From positions 1 to 25,450 of the IMG/VR virus record IMGVR_UViG_3300044858_002688: a stretch of DNA of 25,450 nucleotides; one strand, given 5' to 3'. Within the stretch, counting starts at the first letter, position 1; each line of letters opens with the position of its first letter. Origin of the DNA: a virus. Of the stretch, positions 20,098-25,450 are shown piece after piece. The notes beneath the pieces were generated by a model, which saw only the letters and a list, made by a program, of their open reading frames with translations, searched no databases and had not been told where the DNA came from. The translations under genes were made by a program, and so were the position numbers.

Positions 20098-20300
20098 CGC
20101 TTACGGTCGTACGCCAGGGCAAGAATGAGAGCCGCCATTAGACCGGCAAACGGCTGCGGTGCTGTCGTAGCTGCCGCCGCAATCGCCACGAATACCACTC
20201 TCTGCTTTCCTGCGTGATCGCCGACCGGTGCCGTGATCTTATCCATAACTCGCTGGGCGAACTTAGGCTGTTGCTGTACTTCTTCAGGCGTCGTCGCCAT
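20094..20300 (-). CDS. 68-residue membrane protein
   Basis: From the ATG at 20300 (behind GGGAG) the protein reads MATTPEEVQQQPKFAQRVMD, then two short hydrophobic stretches (VVFVAIAAAATTA and FAGLMAALILALAYD) ending in DRKR. It is probably an inner-membrane hairpin. The frame extends 20 codons upstream without a ribosome site. Function unknown. Confidence 0.68.
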   Translation of the reverse strand: MATTPEEVQQQPKFAQRVMDKITAPVGDHAGKQRVVFVAIAAAATTAPQPFAGLMAALILALAYDRKR

Positions 20301-20490
20301 GGTCAACTCCCTTCCAGATCTCAGCTGCAACCTGGGCTGCAACTTCGACTGCTGTGTCATTTCGCTCGCCGTACTCTGAATCGACTTCCTGCGAATCGTA
20401 GATCGTCTGGAGAACTCCGGAGAATATTACTCGCCACTCCATCAACGCCTGGTCGATGGAAGGCTTGCTCTTTGCTTTCTTTGGAATCAT
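20284..20490 (-). CDS. 68-residue acidic helical protein
   Basis: Reads MIPKKAKSKPSIDQALMEWR at its N-terminus, then TIYDSQEVDSEYGERND and VEVAAQVAAEIWKGVDHG. It has no recognised domain. It is encoded directly after rmlC (four-base overlap) and overlaps the membrane-protein gene by 17 bases. The ribosome site is weak (GGAG, nine bases away). Confidence 0.68.
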   Translation of the reverse strand: MIPKKAKSKPSIDQALMEWRVIFSGVLQTIYDSQEVDSEYGERNDTAVEVAAQVAAEIWKGVDHGDDA

Positions 20491-21002
20491 TTCTTCAAAT
20501 CTCCAATGTGCTTAGCGTCGCGGTCCTTGTCGCTAACAAGAAGCTCGACATCGGATATATTCTTAAAGTCCCAGCTGACGCCGCACGTCATCGGGTTGAC
20601 GCCAAACTCAAGTCCTGGCCTATAGACGTCTGAGCACGCATATGTCACGATGGTGCCCTCCTCTAGTGCCAAGAATCCTCTACCCCAATTGTCCGGAGCC
20701 CAAAAGATCTTCCCATCGCCAGCCGTCATATGATGCGTGACCACCTGGCCGAAGTCGTTTGATGTGACGTCAAGGTTTACCGCCACAATCTGTGCTGCCC
20801 CATAAGGGACCCACATAGCCTTGGACATTCCGGTTTGTGCGTGTATGCCGCGTAGCGTGCCCTTTTTGCTCTTGCTCATGTTGACCTGTCGAATAGAACC
20901 GAGAGCGTTCATGATGTCGTCACCGTCTTTAGCTACTTCCTGGAAGAACCCACGTGCGTCCAGGAAGATTCCCTTACTCAATATCTGTGGAATCTGTTCC
21001 AT
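20487..21002 (-). CDS. rmlC: RmlC-like dTDP-sugar 3,5-epimerase
   Basis: The 171-residue cupin has the family's landmarks: FFQEVAKDGD, IRQVNMSKSKKGTLRGIHAQ (the RGLH motif with the catalytic-site His), WVPYGAAQIVAVNLDV, IFWAPDNWGRGFLALEEGT (equivalent to P.G.AHGF..L), and YACSDVYRPGLEFGVNP. RmlC converts dTDP-4-keto-6-deoxyglucose to the L-lyxo form in dTDP-L-rhamnose synthesis. The ATG at 21002 follows GGAGG; a TTG four codons upstream is less likely. The C-terminus is slightly shorter than in host enzymes. RmlD-like and epimerase genes lie 3-5 kb upstream in the same operon. Confidence 0.87.
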   Translation of the reverse strand: MEQIPQILSKGIFLDARGFFQEVAKDGDDIMNALGSIRQVNMSKSKKGTLRGIHAQTGMSKAMWVPYGAAQIVAVNLDVTSNDFGQVVTHHMTAGDGKIFWAPDNWGRGFLALEEGTIVTYACSDVYRPGLEFGVNPMTCGVSWDFKNISDVELLVSDKDRDAKHIGDLKK

Positions 21003-21348
21003 ATTTTCCTCCAAACCATTCTTTAAAGTCGTCCAGTTCTGTTATCACATAAGCCCGGCGCTTGACTCCTGGACCATCAGCGCTGGCAAAGACTACCGCC
21101 TTGAGCTGCGAAGCATTCGGCTTAAGCGACTCAAGAAGCCCCCAAACCTTCTCGGAGAAGTTCGACGGTCCAGACTTGACTTGAATGACCAGCCACTCAT
21201 CGTGTCTGCCCCCATCAGCCTTCCCTCCAAACATTCCCGTACGAGAAATGCCAAGTTCCTTACAGGCCCAGAGCTCAATTGCGTTACCTCTCTTTCGATT
21301 GTTCCTACCGCGCCGCTGGGCTGCAGTAAGAGGACCCTTTATTGCCAT
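20974..21348 (-). CDS. PD-(D/E)XK nuclease, resolvase-like
   Basis: A basic N-terminus (LTAAQRRGRNNRKRGNAIEL) leads into the nuclease core: the conserved Glu in GNAIELW, GGKADGGRHDEWLVIQVKSG with the acidic residue and the Q-V-K version of ExK, and a later KAVVFASADG strand. The layout resembles small Holliday-junction resolvase or VRR-type phage nucleases. It would resolve branched recombination intermediates. The start has GGAGGG eight bases upstream. It overlaps the RlpA-like gene by 44 bases. The exact subfamily is uncertain. Confidence 0.75.
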   Translation of the reverse strand: MAIKGPLTAAQRRGRNNRKRGNAIELWACKELGISRTGMFGGKADGGRHDEWLVIQVKSGPSNFSEKVWGLLESLKPNASQLKAVVFASADGPGVKRRAYVITELDDFKEWFGGKYGTDSTDIE

Positions 21349-21700
21349 CTACCCTCCTGAGAACCACCTTGGCCACTCCATGATGGAGCGGGATTCCAAG
21401 CGCTGTGAATAGTATCGGACTTAGATCGACTAGTCGCTTTCCGGTGCAGCCGGCACAATGGTCGACTACTTTGGCGATGACGCACTTGCCGGTCTTGACC
21501 GAGCATACCTGAATATTGTACGGCGTGTCTTTCCACCTGAATGACTTGACCGCCGCGAAGTTTAGAACCTTGTTTTTGCCACGAGTGTACCAAGGATTGT
21601 TGTAGAGATGACTGGACTTCATTGGCGAGTCGTACCATGACGCCCACCCCCTGTCTTTGTCAGCTGGACCAGGAGGACAGATCGACATGACCACCGCCAA
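21305..21700 (-). CDS. RlpA-like double-psi beta-barrel protein with signal-like N-terminus
   Basis: RGWASWYDSP, AVKSFRWKDTPYN, VCSVKTGKCVIAKVVDHCAG, CTGKRLVDLSP and HHGVAKVVLRRV are the elements of the RlpA/barwin-like DPBB fold, with the conserved Asp-His of VVDHC. Such domains bind or cut peptidoglycan. Before it is a hydrophobic stretch (LAVVMSICPPGPAD), so the protein is probably exported. The start is uncertain: TTG at 21700, ATG at 21688, or CTG at 21715, the only one with a good ribosome site (GAGGAG, five bases) and giving a longer hydrophobic leader. It is odd to find a wall protein inside a recombination operon. Confidence 0.72.
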   Translation of the reverse strand: MAVVMSICPPGPADKDRGWASWYDSPMKSSHLYNNPWYTRGKNKVLNFAAVKSFRWKDTPYNIQVCSVKTGKCVIAKVVDHCAGCTGKRLVDLSPILFTALGIPLHHGVAKVVLRRVDGNKGSSYCSPAAR

Positions 21701-21708
21701 GACCAGCG

Positions 21709-21918
21709 CTACCAGAGCTGCTCCTCGCCTCGATCTTCCTTGGAGATCTCTGCGGCATTAACAGGGTTACGAACCCACATCCAAACGCTCTTGACAATGT
21801 CTGCCGGAACGTGGACGCACCATTCGCACTCCGCGTGATCACGCTTAGAGTACTCGCGGTCCAGGGCGCATCGAGAAGCCTCGATGACAGCCCTGGCGCC
21901 GCTGAACTCTACGCTCAC
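21709..21918 (-). CDS. 69-residue unidentified protein
   Basis: Reads MSVEFSGARAVIEASRCALD, then HAECEWCVHVPADIVKSVWM and a charged tail. The GTG start overlaps the upstream stop (GTGA), typical coupling in this operon. A CEWC pair may bind metal together with C17 and the nearby His. Family not recognised. Confidence 0.68.
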   Translation of the reverse strand: MSVEFSGARAVIEASRCALDREYSKRDHAECEWCVHVPADIVKSVWMWVRNPVNAAEISKEDRGEEQLW

Positions 21919-22307
21919 TTACGCAGTGGCCCAAAGATGAGCGGGCTAGCCTCGACAACATTGAAGTCGACGAAGTATCGCTTGCCATCATCAGAGAGCT
22001 TCTTGTCGCCGCTGTACCGGCCAATGATGTGGATGTGGGGACGCGGGTCACGCGTATCCGACTCCAACTTCTTGGTGTACGAAGCGTAGATCTTCTCGAC
22101 GTGCTCTGACAGAGCCTCGTCGAACACAGTGATCGATGCGTTGATGTAGCGCACGGCTGGCTCCGAACCATTCTTCTTGTTGGCTACCCACCAGTCATAC
22201 TCCGCCGTCTGTGCCTGGCCGCGGAAGGTCAGGGCGTTGACCCCTAGCTTCTCGATGCGCTTTCGTACAGGCGGCTCCTTGCCGAACCAAATGTCAAGTC
22301 GTTCCAT
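21915..22307 (-). CDS. 130-residue unidentified protein, possible OB fold
   Basis: The protein (MERLDIWFGKEPPVRKRIEK...) is strand-rich: ALTFRGQAQTAEYDWWV, RYINASITVFDEAL, PHIHIIGRYSGD and YFVDFNVVEASPLIFGP. The alternation is like a single-stranded DNA-binding OB fold, and the gene lies immediately after the ERF recombinase (one-base overlap), where phages often encode an SSB. I cannot confirm the family. Confidence 0.6.
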   Translation of the reverse strand: MERLDIWFGKEPPVRKRIEKLGVNALTFRGQAQTAEYDWWVANKKNGSEPAVRYINASITVFDEALSEHVEKIYASYTKKLESDTRDPRPHIHIIGRYSGDKKLSDDGKRYFVDFNVVEASPLIFGPLRK

Positions 22308-22828
22308 TAGAAGTCCACTCCTTCAAAATCTGCAGACGCTGTCTTGGCGGGCGTCTTGGCCGCCGGCTTAGCCTCGAAGATTCTAGCAGCTGCATCGGCA
22401 ATTGTCTTGTCGCCGCTGTCATTCTCCGGGTCATCGCCTGTAGGAATCAGGAAAGCGGTCAGGAGTGCGTACTTGAGCGCACCGGTGGCCGCCTTGTACG
22501 CAGCCTTGTCGCTGCTATCCGATCCTGTGCCAATGGACTGGAACGAAATCGTCTCGCCAGTATCTCCATCTGTCAGCGTCCACGTAAATCGAAGTGTAAG
22601 GAGGGTCTGCTTGCCGCTAGGCGTAAGCCCCTCTGCAACAACATCGACTGACGATGGAACCATCGACACGTTGTTCTTTGCCATCTCCTCACGGACAGCG
22701 TCCGCTACGTCGGTGGCCATTACGTACTTGTACCCCTGGGCCTGGTTCGTACCAGACTTGCGGATGTATCCCACTGCCTTCATGATGTCCACGAGCTTGG
22801 CAGCTAGGGTCTTCTTGGCCTCAGCCAT
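22307..22828 (-). CDS. erf: ERF-family single-strand annealing protein
   Basis: The N-terminal domain follows the ERF pattern: KLVDIMKAVGYIRKSGTNQA, QGYKYVMATDVADAVREEMA, LTLRFTWTLTDGDTGET, FQSIGTGSDSSDKAAYKAAT and GALKYALLTAFLIPTGDDPE. It would anneal complementary single strands in homologous recombination. The C-terminal tail (AAKTPAKTASADFEGVDF) is a flexible linker with an acidic, hydrophobic tip, as in phage proteins that bind partners. The ATG has AGGAGG seven bases upstream. It overlaps the 5'-3' exonuclease-like gene by eight bases, giving the classical recombinase-exonuclease pair. Confidence 0.9.
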   Translation of the reverse strand: MAEAKKTLAAKLVDIMKAVGYIRKSGTNQAQGYKYVMATDVADAVREEMAKNNVSMVPSSVDVVAEGLTPSGKQTLLTLRFTWTLTDGDTGETISFQSIGTGSDSSDKAAYKAATGALKYALLTAFLIPTGDDPENDSGDKTIADAAARIFEAKPAAKTPAKTASADFEGVDF

Positions 22829-23477
22829 TTGTACCTCCTAGACATTCCGTCCGCCAATTGCACCATCCACACGGCCACTTCCGTGTGTCGGCCTCTGGCA
22901 ACCGTGGCGGTTTCCGGTCGCCGTAGTAGTCTAGCACATTCAGGATTCTCCTGGCTCGGTCCGCCCACGACGGCACGTCCACCTGGAACTCGAGGATATC
23001 GTAGTTTTCTTTGTCGACGTACACGACCCACGCTTCGATGTCCTCAGCTCCAATGAGCCGGGCATATGATGCCACCTGTATGGCATGCTCCGGCTTTGGC
23101 TCCCTGAGCCTGATGAATCCCTGGTGCTTAATGCTCTTGAACTCAAGGACTACCACCTTCCCGCTTTCTAGCTGGAGCAGGGCGTCGATGTTTCCAGCGA
23201 AATCGAACTCGTCAGATACCACCGGAACCTCGAATCTAATCCTGTCTCCGTACGCCTCGCGCAGTGCCTTCTCCAGGAAGTCACCAACCGCATTACCCAT
23301 TGCAAATACTCGCAGGGTGTCATCGGTAAATGGCTCCGAAGCAGGCACGCCGTTGGCTGAGTACCAGTGCGCCCGGACGCATCCACCAAGAAGGCTGCCT
23401 CGCCACTTTCTCTTAGACGGCCTACCGACCTCGTTACGGTCCCTTAGAACCTGGTCGATCTTGTCCTTAACGTACAT
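22821..23477 (-). CDS. Cas4/RecB-like exonuclease with 4Fe-4S cysteines
   Basis: A 218-residue PD-(D/E)XK nuclease. The core has GNIDAL (D98), VVLEFKS (E112, K114) and QVASYARL (Q134, Y138). Four cysteines, C33 in GGCVRAHWY and C203, C206, C212 in CGWCNWRTEC, are placed as in the 4Fe-4S cluster of Cas4, AddB and phage exonucleases. It should degrade double-stranded DNA ends to give single strands for the ERF protein. No cas genes or CRISPR arrays are visible. The ATG is preceded by GGTGG. It is the first gene after a hairpin region at 23502-23554. Confidence 0.9.
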   Translation of the reverse strand: MYVKDKIDQVLRDRNEVGRPSKRKWRGSLLGGCVRAHWYSANGVPASEPFTDDTLRVFAMGNAVGDFLEKALREAYGDRIRFEVPVVSDEFDFAGNIDALLQLESGKVVVLEFKSIKHQGFIRLREPKPEHAIQVASYARLIGAEDIEAWVVYVDKENYDILEFQVDVPSWADRARRILNVLDYYGDRKPPRLPEADTRKWPCGWCNWRTECLGGTNG

Positions 23478-23501
23478 ATCGCCACCTAGTCTCAGATAGT
23501 T

Positions 23502-23554
23502 GAGGGCTCCTGCGGAGACCTACGCAGGAGCCCTCGTAGAAATTGGTCTCTACG
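23502..23554. other. Two adjacent hairpins upstream of the nuclease gene
   Basis: GAGGGCTCCTGCG and CGCAGGAGCCCTC form a perfect 13-pair stem with an eight-base loop (23502-23535); next to it CGTAGA and TCTACG pair (23535-23554). There is no T run on either strand. The 88-base gap is one of the few in this arm. It may hold an attenuator, a processing site or a promoter for the recombination genes. Confidence 0.6.
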
Positions 23555-23565
23555 ACCATATTCTC

Positions 23566-24510
23566 TCACGGATTTTTGTAGTTGTCAAACCACGTCCGCA
23601 ATTGCTCTAGCCTGGTGGGGTACGGCTTACCGTAAGCCAGAACTGAAGACCGAACGCCGGCCATTGCACCAATGTCCCCTACCCTAAGAAGGGGTGCCAG
23701 CTCAGCTGAGATACTGTTATACCTTGAGCAGTCCATCGCGTAGTCGCGCTTGTCCGGCTCTTTGGATTCCGACCAATCAACGTCAATGGCAAGGTAGAAT
23801 GCAACAGCCTTGGCGATATCGCTGACCGTCGTGTTCTCTGCCCCAACGTTGACCACCCGGTTCATCCATAGGCCAGATCTTCCGGCCAACATCATTGTCC
23901 GCGCAGCATCAGCCACGTGGAGCATTGGTCGCCTGGCCTGTGCTTTGGGCCGGATAACCCCAGAGTGAATCCCCTCGTGCATAAACGCGTTAACTACGAT
24001 GTCCCTACGGAAGTTGGGTGACCCGCCCCACAGTGTGCCCATGCGCAATATGGAGTACTCCCAGTGACTCCTCACGACCTTCTCCGCCTCAACCTTGCTC
24101 ACTGCATACGCGGTAAGCGGGTTGAACGGGTACCTCTCATCGGCAATGTCCGTAGACGGGATCGCCCCGTAGACAGATGCCGAGGAGGCAAGCACGTGAC
24201 GTGCGTCCGGGTACCTGGCGCATAGCGCATCAACCAGAACGACGTTAGTCGCGTGAGTTAGGTCTGCGTAGGCATCCCCCATTGGATCGTTGGATATAGC
24301 CGCCAGATGGTAAACAACGTCGTACCTGGTGTCACCCATGTCCTTGATCGATGCGTACTGTGCGTCCACATCGTATACCATATCCTCTTTGATTAGGGTG
24401 GCAACTTGCATCCCATTGTCAAGACCGTGAACGTTGTGACCGTGCATCTTGGCCATGTTTGTTAGCACTGACCCTAGATACCCAAGGTTACCTGTGATTA
24501 AGATATTCAT
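23566..24510 (-). CDS. NAD-dependent sugar epimerase/dehydratase (extended SDR)
   Basis: The Rossmann motif TGNLGYLG (6-13) and the catalytic pieces SSASVYG (Ser110) and YAVSK (Tyr135, Lys139) identify an extended short-chain dehydrogenase acting on an NDP-sugar, related to GalE and RmlB. At 314 residues the length is right. YHLAAISNDP and RPMLHVADAARTM are also typical. The exact reaction (epimerase, reductase or dehydratase) cannot be fixed. Its start overlaps the rmlD stop by four bases, and it stops before a hairpin region, so the two are one sugar unit. Confidence 0.9.
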   Translation of the reverse strand: MNILITGNLGYLGSVLTNMAKMHGHNVHGLDNGMQVATLIKEDMVYDVDAQYASIKDMGDTRYDVVYHLAAISNDPMGDAYADLTHATNVVLVDALCARYPDARHVLASSASVYGAIPSTDIADERYPFNPLTAYAVSKVEAEKVVRSHWEYSILRMGTLWGGSPNFRRDIVVNAFMHEGIHSGVIRPKAQARRPMLHVADAARTMMLAGRSGLWMNRVVNVGAENTTVSDIAKAVAFYLAIDVDWSESKEPDKRDYAMDCSRYNSISAELAPLLRVGDIGAMAGVRSSVLAYGKPYPTRLEQLRTWFDNYKNP

Positions 24511-25364
24511 CGTCTATCCTCTGCTCGAACCGTCCCCTTCAGGTACTCTTCCAAAGCAAGCGCCCAGTGTCTAGGACGGGGCAGCTTGGTGTTTGAAAGA
24601 GCGCCGAACTTGGGGCGAAGTATGTCGCTCCTTACAGATCCGGTTACTTTTACCTTCGACTTTAGAACCTCAAAGATGTACGCCGTAAAGTCCTTCCAAT
24701 TGGTTGACCCGCCATTGACCGCATGGAATATCCCGGACATCCCTGGCTCGGTAGCCACGTCCAGGATAATACCGGCCACGTCAGGAAGGTACGTTGGTGA
24801 GAAATGTTGATCCGTTGGCATGTCCAGCCCGCCAGCAGCAATGCCCTTGGGGACAATCGTGTCCACAAAGTGCGGCCGCTCCGGGCTTGGGTATATGCCC
24901 CAGGGCGAGGCGATCCTTACGACCGCCCCACCCAATGCTAGGACCTCCCGCTCGCCAGCTGCCTTGGTAGCCCCGTAGACACACATAGCGTCGGTGGGGT
25001 CGTCTTCTTTGCGCTTACTATCATGCAAGCCTCGGAAGACGTAATCCGTAGACAAAAAGACCTGCCTGGGCCCCTTCTGAGATAGGAGCCTAGGCAGGTC
25101 GATATTTATTTTCCGGGCGAGTTCTGAGTCTTTTTCGCACGCGTTTAGATCACGGAACGCAGCCGTGTTGATCACAACGTCGCAGTCGGCAACAGCGAGG
25201 ATCAAGTCCTCCTCGTCCACCCACGTCCGGTTGGGATCAAATGCACGTTTAGAAACCGTAGGCCCATCGGCACGGCCGATGAGTACGACGTCAAGCCCTG
25301 TTTCCTTAGCTTCGGCAACGATGTGTTGGGCGACTTGGCCGCTGCCGACCACGCCCACTCTCAT
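24507..25364 (-). CDS. rmlD: RmlD-like dTDP-4-dehydrorhamnose reductase
   Basis: A 285-residue reductase-type SDR. It has a Rossmann start VGVVGSGQVAQ, VINTAAFRDLNACE (the family usually has NaaAyt.vd.aE), VFLSTDYVF (105-110), YGATKAAGE with Tyr130 and Lys134, SPWGIY and FHAVNGGSTNWKDFT, all in RmlD order. It would reduce a 4-keto-6-deoxy sugar with NAD(P)H, the last step of dTDP-L-rhamnose synthesis or a related sugar. The ATG overlaps the previous stop (ATGA). Neither RmlA nor RmlB is certain here; the SDR gene next door could act as the missing enzyme. Confidence 0.88.
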   Translation of the reverse strand: MRVGVVGSGQVAQHIVAEAKETGLDVVLIGRADGPTVSKRAFDPNRTWVDEEDLILAVADCDVVINTAAFRDLNACEKDSELARKINIDLPRLLSQKGPRQVFLSTDYVFRGLHDSKRKEDDPTDAMCVYGATKAAGEREVLALGGAVVRIASPWGIYPSPERPHFVDTIVPKGIAAGGLDMPTDQHFSPTYLPDVAGIILDVATEPGMSGIFHAVNGGSTNWKDFTAYIFEVLKSKVKVTGSVRSDILRPKFGALSNTKLPRPRHWALALEEYLKGTVRAEDRR

Positions 25365-25450
25365 CGGTGCATTACGTGAACGAGCTTCTTTAGCTTTCCG
25401 AACACGTCCCTAAGGACCAATACGTCTGCTTCGCAATGTTCGATAATCAA
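25361..25450 (-). CDS. C-terminal end of a gene, possible 3'-5' exonuclease domain
   Basis: The last 29 residues are visible (EHCEADVLVLRDVFGKLKKL is the main part). The CEADVLV...R...F pattern resembles the third exonuclease motif of DnaQ-like and DNA-polymerase exonucleases, where an Asp binds metal. It could be the end of a polymerase or a free exonuclease; only the full gene, outside the window, can tell. The stop overlaps the rmlD start (ATGA). Confidence 0.5.
   Translation of the reverse strand: MIIEHCEADVLVLRDVFGKLKKLVHVMHR

Noticed and set aside
22821-23477. Cas4-like protein as a sign of a CRISPR system
   Set aside because: No cas1/cas2 or repeats; the neighbour is an ERF recombinase, so it is a recombination exonuclease.

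Overview
The window is a contiguous piece of a tailed double-stranded DNA phage (Caudoviricetes): a large terminase, holin, endolysin, tail-fibre-type proteins, a DnaB helicase and a recombination module lie in tightly overlapping operons. The host is probably Gram-positive and most likely an actinobacterium. That inference rests on an r1t-like holin beside a C39-type cysteine-peptidase lysin without spanins, a secreted proline-rich surface protein, and many GTG/TTG starts with strong Shine-Dalgarno sites. Several tail proteins belong to families I associate with uncultured aquatic phages. No integrase, excisionase or partition gene is visible, so nothing here argues for lysogeny.

Layout. (1) 1-11681, leftward, the late/virion arm. 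In transcription order it has a metallopeptidase-like protein, two 50-residue Lys-rich proteins, a basic histone-like protein, a small HNH protein, a block of tail-fibre/adhesin proteins (9872 down to 5513), two mini-ORFs, a secreted Pro-rich protein, a small membrane protein, the endolysin, the holin, an unidentified Cys-pair protein, a cytidylyltransferase, a glycosyltransferase, a small DUF6321-like protein, terL, and the first codons of the next gene (expected portal). (2) 11682-12510, an 829-bp divergent non-coding region rich in hairpins and GGTATACC palindromes, the likely early/late control region. (3) 12511-16353, rightward: an SSB-like gene and eleven further small genes, several with paired cysteines, ending at a strong terminator (16357-16391). 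(4) 16446-25450, leftward: replication, recombination, nucleotide and sugar genes (exonuclease fragment, RmlD-like, NDP-sugar epimerase, Cas4/RecB-like nuclease, ERF recombinase, RlpA-like protein, PD-(D/E)XK nuclease, RmlC-like, MazG, DUF1599-like, zinc ribbons, DnaB), ending in a tRNA-Ile(UAU) at the convergent junction.

How it fits together. The right arm and the rightward cassette look like early/middle functions: replication (DnaB), recombination (ERF plus 4Fe-4S exonuclease), nucleotide-pool control (MazG-type proteins) and host takeover by many uncharacterised micro-proteins. The left arm holds packaging, adsorption and lysis. Sugar metabolism appears in both arms: RmlC, RmlD and an epimerase on the right, a GT2 glycosyltransferase and nucleotidyltransferase on the left. 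This suggests phage-directed glycosylation of virion, DNA or host surface. The features I consider most worth following up are this split sugar pathway, the secreted Pro-rich protein beside the lysis genes, the cysteine-pair micro-protein cassette, and the structured divergent control region.
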